A DNA stretch of 64,000 nt from Streptomyces sp. NBC_00083 (GTDB lineage: Bacteria; Actinomycetota; Actinomycetes; Streptomycetales; Streptomycetaceae), in assembly GCF_026343295.1 (NCBI RefSeq), contig NZ_JAPELY010000004.1, forward strand, positions 310,001 through 374,000, given 5' to 3'. The notes below the pieces were generated by a model. That model was not told the DNA's origin. It saw only the letters and a list, made by a program, of their open reading frames with translations, and searched no databases. Both the position numbers and the translations under genes were made by a program. Of the stretch, positions 24,615 to 33,137 are shown in pieces; the first letter of the stretch is position 1; each line of letters opens with the position of its first letter.

Positions 24615-25583
24615 GTGGAATCCGACGACTACGACGATCTCGACCGGCGGCTCGTGCACGCCCTGCAGATCGACGGCCGCGCTCCGTTCAGCACCATCGC
24701 CGAGGCTCTCGGGGTGTCGGATCGCACCGTCGCCCGCCGGTACGCCCGGCTCCGGTCGGCCGGCGCGGTCCGGGTGCTCGGGGGCATCGCCCCGGAGGTG
24801 CTCGGCTCCGTCCCCTGGATGCTGCGGGTGCGCTGCGCACCCGCCGCGTCGCTCGCGGTCGCCGAGGCGCTGGCCCGGCGGCCCGACACGTCGTGGGTGA
24901 GCCTCAGCTCGGGCGGCACCGAACTCACCGCCGTGGTCCGCACGGCGACCGAGGCGGACAGCGAGGAGCTCCTGCTCGCCAAACTCCCGCGCACCCCGCG
25001 CGTGGAGGGCGTCACCGCGCACTGCGTGCTGCACGCCTTCTACGGCGGCCCGGACAGCCTGATCGGCAAGCTCGGCTCACTGGACGCGGCGGCGATCGAG
25101 CGGCTGACCCCGCCCGCGCTGCCGCACAGGGAGGGCCCGGTGCGGCTCGGCGACGGCGACCGCAGACTCCTGGCCGTGCTCGCCACCGACGGCCGGGCGG
25201 GGTTGGATGAGCTGGCCGAGGCGACGGGCTGGTCGCCGACGACGGTCCGGCGCCGGATGCGGGAGCTGCGCGAACACGGCCTGCTCTACCTCGACCTCGA
25301 CGTCGACTGGCGCATGTTCGGCGTGACCACCCGGACCCTGCTGTGGCTCTCGGTCGCCCCGGCCCACCTGGAGGAGACCGGCCGGGCGCTGGCCGAGCAC
25401 CCGGAGGTCGCGTTCGCCGCCGCCACGACCGGCAGGACCAACCTGTACGCGAGCGTGCTCTGCGCCGGCCAGCGGGAGCTGTACCGCTATCTGACCACCC
25501 GGATCGCCGCGCTCCCGGCCATCACCCACATCGAAACGGCCCCGGTGATCAAGACGGTCAAACAGGCGGGCCATCACCGGTAG
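24615..25583 (+). CDS. Double-domain Lrp/AsnC-family regulator
   Basis: A 322-residue regulator made of two tandem AsnC units. The first HTH is DDLDRRLVHALQIDGRAPFS / LGVSDRTVARRYARLRSAGA and the second is DGDRRLLAVLATDGRAGLDE / TGWSPTTVRRRMRELREHGL. Each is followed by a RAM/ligand-like segment. The GTG at 24615 lies just eight bases after a TAGCCT -10-like sequence, so the transcript may be nearly leaderless. Divergent placement makes it a candidate regulator of the flavin monooxygenase. Confidence 0.9.
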   Translation: MESDDYDDLDRRLVHALQIDGRAPFSTIAEALGVSDRTVARRYARLRSAGAVRVLGGIAPEVLGSVPWMLRVRCAPAASLAVAEALARRPDTSWVSLSSGGTELTAVVRTATEADSEELLLAKLPRTPRVEGVTAHCVLHAFYGGPDSLIGKLGSLDAAAIERLTPPALPHREGPVRLGDGDRRLLAVLATDGRAGLDELAEATGWSPTTVRRRMRELREHGLLYLDLDVDWRMFGVTTRTLLWLSVAPAHLEETGRALAEHPEVAFAAATTGRTNLYASVLCAGQRELYRYLTTRIAALPAITHIETAPVIKTVKQAGHHR

Positions 25584-25663
25584 GTGCGGGCCGGGGCGCC
25601 GCGGGCTCGCACGGCGTCCCCGCGGGCGGGCCGCAGCGGGGACGGGGCTTCGTGGCGTGGCAC

Positions 25664-25691
25664 ACTTTTGCAAGCGTCTGCTTGCAAAAGT
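25664..25691 (+). promoter_or_regulatory. Perfect 28-bp palindrome upstream of the XRE regulator
   Basis: ACTTTTGCAAGC and GCTTGCAAAAGT are exact inverted repeats separated by GTCT, 26 bases before the XRE start codon. It is strikingly AT-rich for its surroundings. Location and symmetry suggest an operator for the downstream dimeric HTH protein or another regulator; a terminator role is unlikely because it lies in the promoter gap. Confidence 0.65.
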
Positions 25692-25717
25692 TAGCGGGGA
25701 TGGTGCACTCTCGGGGC

Positions 25718-26155
25718 ATGGCATCGCTCAACGTCGGCAATCTCGGCGAGTACCTGCGCGAGCAGCGGCGCACCGCGCAGCTGTCGCTGCGGCAGCTCGC
25801 CGATGCCGCCGGGGTGTCCAATCCGTATCTGAGTCAGATCGAGCGCGGCCTTCGCAAGCCGAGCGCGGACATTCTGCAGCAGCTCGCGAAGGCGCTGCGG
25901 ATCTCCGCCGAGACGCTGTACGTGCAGGCCGGGATCCTCGACGAGAGGTCGCCCGAGGCCGCGGAGACGCGGAGCGTCATCCTCGCCGACCCCTCGCTCA
26001 ACGAGCGTCAGAAGCAGGTCCTGCTCCAGATCTACGAGTCCTTCCGCAAGGAGAACGGGCTCGACACGGCCGCGGACACCGACGCCGGTACGGACACGGG
26101 CACCGAAGGCGCCGCCGGCGGCAGCGATGCCGACCACCCTCAAGCGAGCAACTGA
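25718..26155 (+). CDS. XRE-family regulator of the hbhA-like locus
   Basis: A 145-residue DNA-binding protein. The XRE domain reads LGEYLREQRRTAQLSLRQLA then AGVSNPYLSQIERGLRKPSA and ALRISAETLYVQAG. A short helical region (NERQKQVLLQIYESFRKENG) and a disordered Asp/Thr/Gly tail follow. It is first in the conserved trio XRE - HbhA-like - DUF2516, the same order as mycobacterial Rv0474-Rv0475(hbhA)-Rv0476. The perfect palindrome just upstream suggests autoregulation. Start at 25718 (MASLNVGNLGEY). Confidence 0.93.
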   Translation: MASLNVGNLGEYLREQRRTAQLSLRQLADAAGVSNPYLSQIERGLRKPSADILQQLAKALRISAETLYVQAGILDERSPEAAETRSVILADPSLNERQKQVLLQIYESFRKENGLDTAADTDAGTDTGTEGAAGGSDADHPQASN

Positions 26156-26177
26156 GTACTGATCCGGGAGGACAGAC

Positions 26178-26804
26178 ATGGCCATCACCGATGACCTGCG
26201 CAAGACCCTCACCGACCCCACCCCCCTCTACTTCCTCGCCGGTACGGCGGACCTCGCGGGGCAGCAGGCCAAGAAGGTTCCGGCCCTGATCGAGAAGATC
26301 CAGTCCGAGGCGCCCGAGCGCATCGAGGCCGTGCGCCGCACCGACCCGAAGGCCGTGCAGGAGAAGGCCGCCGCCCGCGTCAAGGAGGTCCAGGCCGCCG
26401 TCACGACCCGCGCCACCGACTTCTTCGGCGCCATCGACGGCGACTTCAAGAAGCTGGGCGAGAACGCCCAGGACCTGGCACTGCGCGGCGTCGGCGTCCT
26501 CGCCGAGTACGCCGTCAAGGCGCGCGAGGGCTACGACTCCGTCGCCGAGCACGGCCAGGACGTCTTCAAGCAGTGGCGCGGCGAGGCCGCCGACGAGATC
26601 GTCGAGCTCGCCGGCGCCGTCGAGCCCACGAGCGAGACCCCGGCCGCGCCGCGCGAGCCCCTGGTCAAGGACGTGACCCCGGCCGCGGCCGCGGCCCCGG
26701 TCCCGTCGCCGGCGGAGCCCGCCGTCGCCGCGGACGCGCCCGCCAAGAAGGCCACCCCGCGCAAGACCACGGCGAAGAAGGCCGCGCCCAAGTCCGCGGA
26801 ATAG
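26178..26804 (+). CDS. Heparin-binding haemagglutinin-like (HbhA) helical protein
   Basis: A 208-residue, mostly alpha-helical coiled-coil protein (VPALIEKIQSEAPERIEAVR, RVKEVQAAVTTRATDFFGAI) with a Lys/Ala/Pro tail (KKATPRKTTAKKAAPKSAE) resembling histone H1 and mycobacterial HbhA. In mycobacteria HbhA binds heparan sulfate and also lipid inclusions or septal proteins; a role in adhesion is unlikely to apply to a soil streptomycete, and a polarity or lipid-body role is possible. GGGAGGACAG precedes the ATG, 22 bases after the XRE gene stop. Confidence 0.88.
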   Translation: MAITDDLRKTLTDPTPLYFLAGTADLAGQQAKKVPALIEKIQSEAPERIEAVRRTDPKAVQEKAAARVKEVQAAVTTRATDFFGAIDGDFKKLGENAQDLALRGVGVLAEYAVKAREGYDSVAEHGQDVFKQWRGEAADEIVELAGAVEPTSETPAAPREPLVKDVTPAAAAAPVPSPAEPAVAADAPAKKATPRKTTAKKAAPKSAE

Positions 26805-26852
26805 TGGAGTAGCGGGACAGCCCTGGAGCGGCCCAGCGGCAGGGCGGATTGC

Positions 26853-26881
26853 GGGGCGGGCACCTTCTCGGTGCTCGCCCC
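26853..26881 (+). terminator. Hairpin downstream of the hbhA-like gene
   Basis: GGGGCGGGCACC / GGTGCTCGCCCC forms a 12-base stem with one mismatch and a TTCTC loop, then GTTGTCC. It separates the hbhA-like gene from the DUF2516 gene and may reduce readthrough. Confidence 0.65.
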
Positions 26882-26966
26882 GTTGTCCTAGTACCTTGGC
26901 CGCGAGGCGCTCTCCACGCTCTTCACATCCACGATCCGACCGTTATCCAGCAGGACTCACTAGGCG

Positions 26967-27320
26967 GTGCACGGCATGTTGCTCACGGGATTCAGCCTTC
27001 TCACCTCGCTGCTCTATCTCGCGATGCTCGTCATCGCCGTGGTGGCGCTGGTCTTCGCCGCCCTGGCCCGCGAGGACGCCTACCGCGCGGCCGACAAGAA
27101 GACCAAGCCGTTCTGGCTGGTCATCCTCGGCATCACCGTCGTGGTGAACCTGTTCGTGCCCATGCTCTTCCTGCAGCTCGCCGGGCTCGTCGCCTCGATC
27201 GTGTTCATGGTCGACGTGCGTCCCGCGCTGCGGCAGGTCTCCGGTGGCGGCCGGGGCGGCCGCCGCGGCGGCGGCTCCAGCAGCGACGGACCGTACGGGC
27301 CGTACAACGGCGGCCGCTGA
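26967..27320 (+). CDS. DUF2516 membrane protein
   Basis: A 117-residue protein with two or three hydrophobic helices (FSLLTSLLYLAMLVIAVVAL, FWLVILGITVVVNLFVPMLF, LAGLVASIVFMVDVRPAL) and a Gly/Arg/Ser-rich tail. It matches the DUF2516 family, whose mycobacterial member follows hbhA. The GTG at 26967 or the ATG at 26976 could be the start; neither has a perfect ribosome-binding site. Function unknown. Confidence 0.87.
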   Translation: MHGMLLTGFSLLTSLLYLAMLVIAVVALVFAALAREDAYRAADKKTKPFWLVILGITVVVNLFVPMLFLQLAGLVASIVFMVDVRPALRQVSGGGRGGRRGGGSSSDGPYGPYNGGR

Positions 27321-27347
27321 ACCGCCGGGCAGCCCGCCCGGGGCGGC

Positions 27348-28598
27348 TCAGGCCTCCCGGGCCTCGGGGCGCTTGCGTTCCAGGAGGAGTACCGCCACGT
27401 CGTCCGTCAGCTCGCCGCCGTTCATGTCGCGGGCCCGGGTGACCGCCGCTTCCAGCAGCGCGTCGCCGCGCAGCCCGGACGCCAGCTGACCGTTGATCAT
27501 CTCCAGCATGCCGTCCTGCCCGAGGCGCTGGCCGCTGCCCTCGCCGGTGCGGCCCTCGATCAGGCCGTCGGTGTACATCAACAGGCCCCATTCCCGGCCC
27601 AGTTCGACCTGGCGGCGCGGCCAGCGGGCACGCGGCAGCAGGCCCAGGGCGGGGCCGCTGTTCTCGTACGGGAGCAGCTGGGCGCGGCCGTTCAGGGCGA
27701 TCAGCGGCGAGGGGTGGCCGGCCAGGCAGAGGCCGGCCCTGCGGCCGTCGGGCGCGATGTCGACCGTGCACAGCGTCGCGAATATCTCCTCGCTGTCGCG
27801 CTCGTGCTCCAGGACCTCCTGGAGGGTGGAGAGCAGCTCGTCGCCGCAGAGCCCCGCCAGGGTCAACGCCCGCCAGGCGATGCGGAGTTCGACCCCGAGG
27901 GCCGCTTCGTCCGGGCCGTGGCCGCAGACGTCGCCGATCATCGCGTGGACCGTTCCGTCGGGCGTGCGCACCGTGTCGTAGAAGTCGCCGCCGAGCAGCG
28001 CGCGGGAGCGGCCGGGGCGGTAGCGCGCCGCGAAGTGCAGGTCCGAGCCGTCGAGCAGCGGTGTCGGCAGGAGCCCACGCTCCAGGCGGGCGTTCTCCTG
28101 CGCGCGCAGCCGCGACTCGGCCAGCTTGTACTGGGCCGTGTCCGCGCGCTTGCGCTCCACCGCGTACCGGATGGCGCGGCTCAGCAGCCTGCCGTCCAGC
28201 TCGTCCCGGAAGAGGTAGTCCTGCGCGCCGACCCGGACCGCCTCCGCCGCGCGCTCCGCGTGCGTGGACGGGGTGAGGGCGAGCACGGCGTGGCGCGGGG
28301 CGAGGCGGAGCAGGTGGCGCAGGGCGGCCAGCTCGTCGTCGGGGTCGCGGCCGGGCAGCGCCAGATCCAGGAGTATGCAGTGGATGTCGTCGGTGAGCAG
28401 CCGCTCGGCCTCGGTGAGGTTGCGGGCGGTGCGGATACGGACCCGGGTGCCGGCCTCGTCGAGGAGTTCGTGCACGGTGAAGGTGCCCGCCGGGTCGTCC
28501 TCGATGACCAGCAGGTTGAGCGGGCTGTCGGCGCTGCCCGTCTGGGCCTCCGGGGCGGCTCGCTGGTGCGGTACGGGTACGTGCTGGGATGCGGGCAT
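27348..28598 (-). CDS. Response regulator fused to PP2C/SpoIIE phosphatase
   Basis: A 416-residue signalling protein. The N-terminal receiver domain (about residues 28-145) shows LLVIEDDPAGTFT, phospho-acceptor Asp in CILLDLALPGRDPDD, and ALTPSTHAERAAEAVRVGAQ. A short coiled linker (YAVERKRADTAQYKLAESRL) leads to a PP2C-like phosphatase with metal-binding GGDFYDTV, GDVCGHGPDEA and DDVAVLLLERK. Such proteins dephosphorylate anti-anti-sigma factors in partner-switching networks. The partner and the input kinase are not adjacent. Start at 28598 (MPASQHVPVP); the frame extends further upstream without domain support. Confidence 0.9.
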   Translation of the reverse strand: MPASQHVPVPHQRAAPEAQTGSADSPLNLLVIEDDPAGTFTVHELLDEAGTRVRIRTARNLTEAERLLTDDIHCILLDLALPGRDPDDELAALRHLLRLAPRHAVLALTPSTHAERAAEAVRVGAQDYLFRDELDGRLLSRAIRYAVERKRADTAQYKLAESRLRAQENARLERGLLPTPLLDGSDLHFAARYRPGRSRALLGGDFYDTVRTPDGTVHAMIGDVCGHGPDEAALGVELRIAWRALTLAGLCGDELLSTLQEVLEHERDSEEIFATLCTVDIAPDGRRAGLCLAGHPSPLIALNGRAQLLPYENSGPALGLLPRARWPRRQVELGREWGLLMYTDGLIEGRTGEGSGQRLGQDGMLEMINGQLASGLRGDALLEAAVTRARDMNGGELTDDVAVLLLERKRPEAREA

Positions 28599-28783
28599 CG
28601 TCGGTTCCGGATTCCTTCCCTCCCCCCGAGGGCGCGGAGGGACGCCGGTCGGCGCCCCACCAGCCGGGACCCTAGCGTCATCCACCCGCGCGGCGGAATG
28701 GCGATGGGTCGTTCATCACTGGCAGCCGGTTGGCATATGCCGCATGCCCGATTTGTCGGGGCCCCAGGAAGTTGCTCCGTGGG

Positions 28784-29854
28784 CTACTTGTCGGGGCGGA
28801 CGACGCCGAGTATCGGCATGGTGCCCGCTCCGGTGATCGTCACCGTCCGGCCGGGGCGCGGGGAGTGCACGATCGCTCCGTCGCCGATGTACATGCCGAC
28901 GTGGCTGGCGTCGGCGAAGTAGATGATGAGGTCGCCGGGGCGCATGTCCTTGATCGCGACGTGCGGCAGCTGGGCCCACTGCTCCTGCGAGGTGCGCGGC
29001 ATGCCCCGGCCCGCCGCGATCCACGCCTGGGAGGTCAGGCCCGAGCAGTCGAAGGTGTCGGGGCCGGCCGCGCCCCACACGTACCGCTTGCCGATCTGGT
29101 CGGTGGCGAACTTCACGGCCTTCTTGCCCTGCTCGCTCGCGGAGGTGCTGATGTCCTTCAGGACGCCCGTGCTCAGCCAGGCCGTCTGCGCGTCGAACTC
29201 CTTCTTGCGCTCCAGCTCGGCCAGGCGCTCGCGCTCCTGCTCCTTCAGGTCGGCCTGGAGCTTCTCGGCCGCCGCGATCTTCGCCGTGATGTCCTTCTTC
29301 GCGGCTTCCTTCTTGACCCGGTTGGCCTCCAGGTTCTTCCACTGGGCCGTGGCGTCCTTGCTGTACGCCGCCAAGTCGGCCTGGGTTCTGTTCAGTTCGC
29401 CGAGCAGGCCCTGGGCGGCCTGCTGGCCCTGGCGCAGCAGATCGGCGCCGTTGAGGAAGCCGTCGGGGTCGCCGCTGAGCATCAACTGCGCGCCGGGCGG
29501 GAGGCCGCCGTTGCGGTACTGCATCCGTGCCGTGGCGCCCGCCTGGTCCTTCAGGCGCTTGATCTTCTCCTGGCCCTTCACCATCTCCTGGGCCAGCTTC
29601 ACGATCTGCTCGGACTGCGCCTTGGTCTGCTCCTCGGCGAGGTTGTACGCGTCGGTGGCCACGGCGGCCTGCCGGTACAGGTCGTCGATCTGCGCGCCGA
29701 CCTCCTCCAGGGTCGGGGGAGCGCCGGACGCGGTGGCGGACGGGGTCGGTGTCGGGTTCGGCGCGGGCGCGGCGAACGCCGTGCCCGGCGCGGCCCATGC
29801 GGTCAAGGCGCACACCAAGGTGATCGCGGCAGCCAAGCGGCGCTGCTTCGGCAC
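28784..29854 (-). CDS. Secreted NlpC/P60 peptidoglycan endopeptidase
   Basis: Exported cell-wall hydrolase of 356 residues. GTG start at 29854 after a GGAGGGGGAG ribosome-binding site. The Sec signal peptide (KQRRLAAAITLVCALTAWAA) is cut near AFAAPAP. A long coiled coil follows (about residues 60-215, with ERERLAELERKK), like the PcsB/RipA regulatory arm. The C-terminal NlpC/P60 domain carries Cys in DTFDCSGLTSQAW, His in ASHVGMYIGDG and a polar third residue in IVHSPRPG. It probably cleaves D-Glu-mDAP stem peptides in growth or sporulation. A near-dyad lies upstream at 29912-29937. Confidence 0.93.
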   Translation of the reverse strand: MPKQRRLAAAITLVCALTAWAAPGTAFAAPAPNPTPTPSATASGAPPTLEEVGAQIDDLYRQAAVATDAYNLAEEQTKAQSEQIVKLAQEMVKGQEKIKRLKDQAGATARMQYRNGGLPPGAQLMLSGDPDGFLNGADLLRQGQQAAQGLLGELNRTQADLAAYSKDATAQWKNLEANRVKKEAAKKDITAKIAAAEKLQADLKEQERERLAELERKKEFDAQTAWLSTGVLKDISTSASEQGKKAVKFATDQIGKRYVWGAAGPDTFDCSGLTSQAWIAAGRGMPRTSQEQWAQLPHVAIKDMRPGDLIIYFADASHVGMYIGDGAIVHSPRPGRTVTITGAGTMPILGVVRPDK

Positions 29855-29911
29855 TGAGAACTCCCCCTCCAGCCAACTCCGGACCCATACCGGAACACCG
29901 GGCACTCCAGA

Positions 29912-29937
29912 TGTGATTTACCGTCAGTAACATCACA
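29912..29937 (-). promoter_or_regulatory. Imperfect dyad in the NlpC/P60 promoter region
   Basis: Read on the minus strand, GTGATGTTAC and GGTAAATCAC are near-inverted repeats around TGAC, about 60-80 bases before the start codon. The outer TGTGAT/ATCACA arms are exact. It could be an operator; the spacing does not fit CRP. Confidence 0.4.
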
Positions 29938-30110
29938 CCGATGTCCGCGATGCTGCCACGGCCCCGGCCAAAACGACAGAGGCACCGGACACCGGAAGGG
30001 GCACGCGCGCTGATGCGTTCCTCCGTCCGACCCGCCCCGTCTGACGAACCGCGAGCGCCACGCGTTCCGCCCGCCACGGGAGTTCACTCGTTGGACGACG
30101 CTGACAGGCC

Positions 30111-30908
30111 TCAACGCGGCGCGAGCGCCGCCCAGTCCACCGTGACCTCGCCCTGGCGCCAGCGTCGTACGCCGTCGATGACGGGCCAGTCGGCGGACAG
30201 GGCGCGCACCGACGCGATCCAGCGCTGGCGCGCGCCGAGCGAGGCGTACGGGGCGGCCGTCGCCCACGCCCGGTCGAAGTCGCGCAGGAAGGCGTGGACC
30301 GGCTCGCCCGGCACATTGCGGTGGATCAGCGCCTTGGGCAGCCGCTCGGCGAGGTCGGAGGGGTGCTCCAGGGAGCCGAGCCGGGTCGCGAAGGTGACCG
30401 TGCGAGGGCCTTCGGGGCCGAGCCCGACCCAGACGTGGCGGCGCCCGATCTCGTCACAGGTGCCCTCGACGAGCAGCCCGCCCGGCGCGAGCCGCGCGCA
30501 CAGGCGGGCCCAGACGGCGGCCACCTCGCCCTCGTCGTACTGACGGAGCACGTTCGCCGCGCGGATCAGCGCCGGCGGCCCGTCCAGCGGCACCTCGAAG
30601 CCGCCGTGGCGGAAGGTGAGCCCGTCGCGCTCGTACGGCTTGGCGGCGGCGACCCGGGCGGGCTCGATCTCGATGCCGACCACCGAGACGGCCGGCGCGG
30701 CGGTACGCAGCCGCTGGAGCAGCTCGACGGCGGTCCAGGGGGCGGCCCCGTACCCGAGGTCGACGGCGAGCGGGGCGTCCGCGCGGCGCAGCGCGGCCCC
30801 GTGCGCGTCGGCGATCCAGCGGTCCATGCGGCGCAGCCGGTTCGGGTTGGTGGTGCCGCGGGTGACGGTGCCGACGGGGCGCTTCGCGGGCGGGGCGGGT
30901 GGAGCCAT
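30111..30908 (-). CDS. SAM-dependent methyltransferase
   Basis: Predicted class I methyltransferase of 265 residues. The SAM motif I is AVDLGYGAAPWTAVELLQRL, with VSVVGIEIEPARVAAAKPYE as motif II and GGLLVEGTCDEIGRRHVWVG near motif post-II. An N-terminal TTNPNRLRRMDRWIADAHG precedes the Rossmann fold. The start MAPPAPPAKRPVG at 30908 is chosen because the upstream extension overlaps the mshA promoter region. It is a class conserved next to mshA in Streptomyces; substrate unknown. Confidence 0.86.
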   Translation of the reverse strand: MAPPAPPAKRPVGTVTRGTTNPNRLRRMDRWIADAHGAALRRADAPLAVDLGYGAAPWTAVELLQRLRTAAPAVSVVGIEIEPARVAAAKPYERDGLTFRHGGFEVPLDGPPALIRAANVLRQYDEGEVAAVWARLCARLAPGGLLVEGTCDEIGRRHVWVGLGPEGPRTVTFATRLGSLEHPSDLAERLPKALIHRNVPGEPVHAFLRDFDRAWATAAPYASLGARQRWIASVRALSADWPVIDGVRRWRQGEVTVDWAALAPR

Positions 30909-31186
30909 AGGACGAGAGTAGGCGGCGGTACGGGCCCGCCGAGCCGGGGCGGGACACCGCCGGAGCCGGCGCGGCGGCACGGCCCGCTCACCCGCCGGGC
31001 CGGCCGGGGCAAGGCCCACGCGCCGGCGGGGAGCCTCGTGCCGGGCACCCCGTTCGGCGTGTCCGGCAAGTTTTTGGCAAAGTGGAAATGAATGGACGGG
31101 TTCCGATGTTCGGGGCATTGGAGTGGCGTGCCCGCATGCCCGCTCCGCGTCCAGAGGCAGCGCCCCGAGCCGAGGAGGGCCCCGAC

Positions 31187-32530
31187 GTGAGCCAGTACGT
31201 GTCCCGGTTCACCGGCACCCTGGCGGGGCCGCCCCGGCTCCGGCTGCCCGGCGGCCACCGCAAGCCGCGCCGGATCGCCATGCTCAGCGTCCACACCTCC
31301 CCGCTGCACCAGCCCGGCACGGGCGACGCGGGCGGCATGAACGTCTACATCGTCGAGCTCGCCAAGCGCCTCGCCGCGATCAACATCGAGGTCGAGATCT
31401 TCACGCGGGCCACCACGGGCGGGCTCGCCCCGACCGTGGAGATGTCGCCCGGCGTGCTGGTCCGGCACATCGACGCGGGCCCGTACGAAGGCCTCGCCAA
31501 GGAGGAGCTGCCCGCCCAGCTCTGCGCCTTCACGCACGGGGTCATGACGGCCTGGGCGCGCCACCGGCCCGGCTACTACGACCTGGTCCACTCCCATTAC
31601 TGGCTCTCCGGCCACGTCGGCTGGCTCGCCGCGCAGCGCTGGGGAGTGCCGCTCGTCCACGCCATGCACACCATGGCCAAGGTCAAGAACGCGGCGCTCG
31701 CCGAGGGCGACACCCCCGAGCCGGCCGCGCGGGTCATCGGCGAGACGCAGATCGTGAACGCGTCGGACCGGCTCATCGCCAACACCGCCGAAGAGGCCGA
31801 CGAACTGGTCCGCTTCTACGAGGCCGACCCCGGCAAGGTCGCCGTCGTCCACCCCGGTGTGAACCTCGACCGGTTCCGCCCGGCGGACGGCCGCGCCGCC
31901 GCGCGCGACCGGCTGGGGCTGCCGCACGACGCGTTCGTACCGCTCTTCGCGGGCCGCATCCAGCCCCTCAAGGCGCCGGACATCCTGCTGCGCGCGGCAG
32001 CCGACCTCCTCGAACGGGACCCGTCGCTCCGCTCGCGGATGATCGTGCCCGTCGTCGGCGGGCCCTCCGGCAGCGGCCTGGCGAAGCCGGAAGGGCTGCA
32101 GAAGCTCGCGGCCAAGCTCGGCATCAGCGACGTCGTACGGTTCAAGCCGCCCGTCGGCCAGGACCGGCTAGCGGACTGGTTCCGGGCAGCGTCCGTGCTG
32201 GTCATGCCGTCGTACAGCGAATCGTTCGGTCTGGTCGCCATAGAGGCACAGGCGGCCGGCACACCGGTGGTCGCGGCGTCCGTCGGAGGGCTTCCGGTGG
32301 CGGTACGGGACGGCTCGACCGGGTTCCTCGTCCAGGGCCACGACCCCGGGGACTACGCGACCGCGCTCCACCGCTTCGTGGCGGAGCCCGCGCTGGTGGA
32401 GCGCATGGGCGGCGCGGCGGCCCGGCACGCGCGGTCCTTCGGCTGGGGCACGGCGGCGTCGGCGACGGCGGACGTGTACATGGCGGCGATGCAGGAGCAC
32501 CGGCGGCGGGTGCGGTCCCACCACGGGTGA
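31187..32530 (+). CDS. mshA: D-inositol-3-phosphate glycosyltransferase MshA
   Basis: First enzyme of mycothiol synthesis: transfers GlcNAc from UDP-GlcNAc to 1L-inositol 1-phosphate. GT4 GT-B glycosyltransferase of 447 residues. Seen are the N-terminal MLSVHTSPLHQPGTGDAGGM (UDP and acceptor binding), LVHSHYWLSGHVGWL, FAGRIQPLKAPDIL and the C-terminal EX7E motif in SYSESFGLVAIEAQAAGTPV. The GTG at 31187 follows CGAGGAGGG at ideal spacing; earlier in-frame starts at 31082 and 31136 would add an unconserved head. It is followed by a YbjN-like gene, as in mycobacteria (mshA, Rv0487). Confidence 0.96.
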   Translation: MSQYVSRFTGTLAGPPRLRLPGGHRKPRRIAMLSVHTSPLHQPGTGDAGGMNVYIVELAKRLAAINIEVEIFTRATTGGLAPTVEMSPGVLVRHIDAGPYEGLAKEELPAQLCAFTHGVMTAWARHRPGYYDLVHSHYWLSGHVGWLAAQRWGVPLVHAMHTMAKVKNAALAEGDTPEPAARVIGETQIVNASDRLIANTAEEADELVRFYEADPGKVAVVHPGVNLDRFRPADGRAAARDRLGLPHDAFVPLFAGRIQPLKAPDILLRAAADLLERDPSLRSRMIVPVVGGPSGSGLAKPEGLQKLAAKLGISDVVRFKPPVGQDRLADWFRAASVLVMPSYSESFGLVAIEAQAAGTPVVAASVGGLPVAVRDGSTGFLVQGHDPGDYATALHRFVAEPALVERMGGAAARHARSFGWGTAASATADVYMAAMQEHRRRVRSHHG

Positions 32531-32578
32531 GCGCCGGGTCCGCCCGGGGCGGGGCGGGGGTTCGCGTAGGCTCGCGGC

Positions 32579-33088
32579 ATGGCTGACGTGCGGCAGGTCA
32601 TCGAAGCGGCGCTCAAGGACGCGGAGCTCTCGTGGGAGTCCCCGGAACCCGGCGCGTACGTGGTGACGCTGCCGGGCACCCGCAAACTCTCCACGACCTG
32701 CTCGCTGCGGGTCGGGCGGCACTCCCTCTCCGTGAACGCGTTCGTGGTGCGCCACCCCGACGAGAACGCGCCGGCCGTCCACCGCTGGCTCCTCGAACGC
32801 AACCTCCGTCTGTACGGCGTGAGTTACGCGGTCGACAGGCTCGGCGACGTCTACCTCGCGGGCAAACTCCCCCTCGCCTCGGTCACCCCGGAGGAGCTCG
32901 ACCGCCTGCTCGGTGTCGTCCTGGAAGAGGCGGACGGCTCCTTCAACACCCTGCTGGAGATGGGGTTCGCGGCTGCCATTCGGCGGGAGTACGCGTGGCG
33001 GGTGTCGCGGGGGGAGTCCACGCGGAACCTCGACGCGTTCGGGCACCTGACGGGGGAGGGCTCCGCGGAGGGTGCGGGCCAGGGCTGA
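32579..33088 (+). CDS. YbjN-domain protein
   Basis: A 169-residue protein of the bacterial sensory-transduction/YbjN type with a type III chaperone-like fold (VRQVIEAALKDAELSWESPE, WLLERNLRLYGVSYAVDRLG, SFNTLLEMGFAAAIRREYAW). It lies 48 bases after mshA, in the same order as in mycobacteria. No catalytic residues are evident; function unknown. The Gly/Glu-rich tail looks disordered. Confidence 0.88.
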   Translation: MADVRQVIEAALKDAELSWESPEPGAYVVTLPGTRKLSTTCSLRVGRHSLSVNAFVVRHPDENAPAVHRWLLERNLRLYGVSYAVDRLGDVYLAGKLPLASVTPEELDRLLGVVLEEADGSFNTLLEMGFAAAIRREYAWRVSRGESTRNLDAFGHLTGEGSAEGAGQG

Positions 33089-33137
33089 GCGGGGCCCCGC
33101 CCCCTTGCCCGGGGCGGAGTTGCCCAGCTCCCCGGGG

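Noticed and set aside
29912..29937. TGTGAT...ATCACA as a CRP site
   Set aside because: The spacing between the TGTGA and TCACA halves is 16 rather than 6 bases.
29855..30110. c-di-AMP (ydaO-type) riboswitch before the NlpC/P60 gene
   Set aside because: Such riboswitches precede some Streptomyces cell-wall hydrolase genes, but I could not find the conserved core segments here. A covariance-model search would decide.
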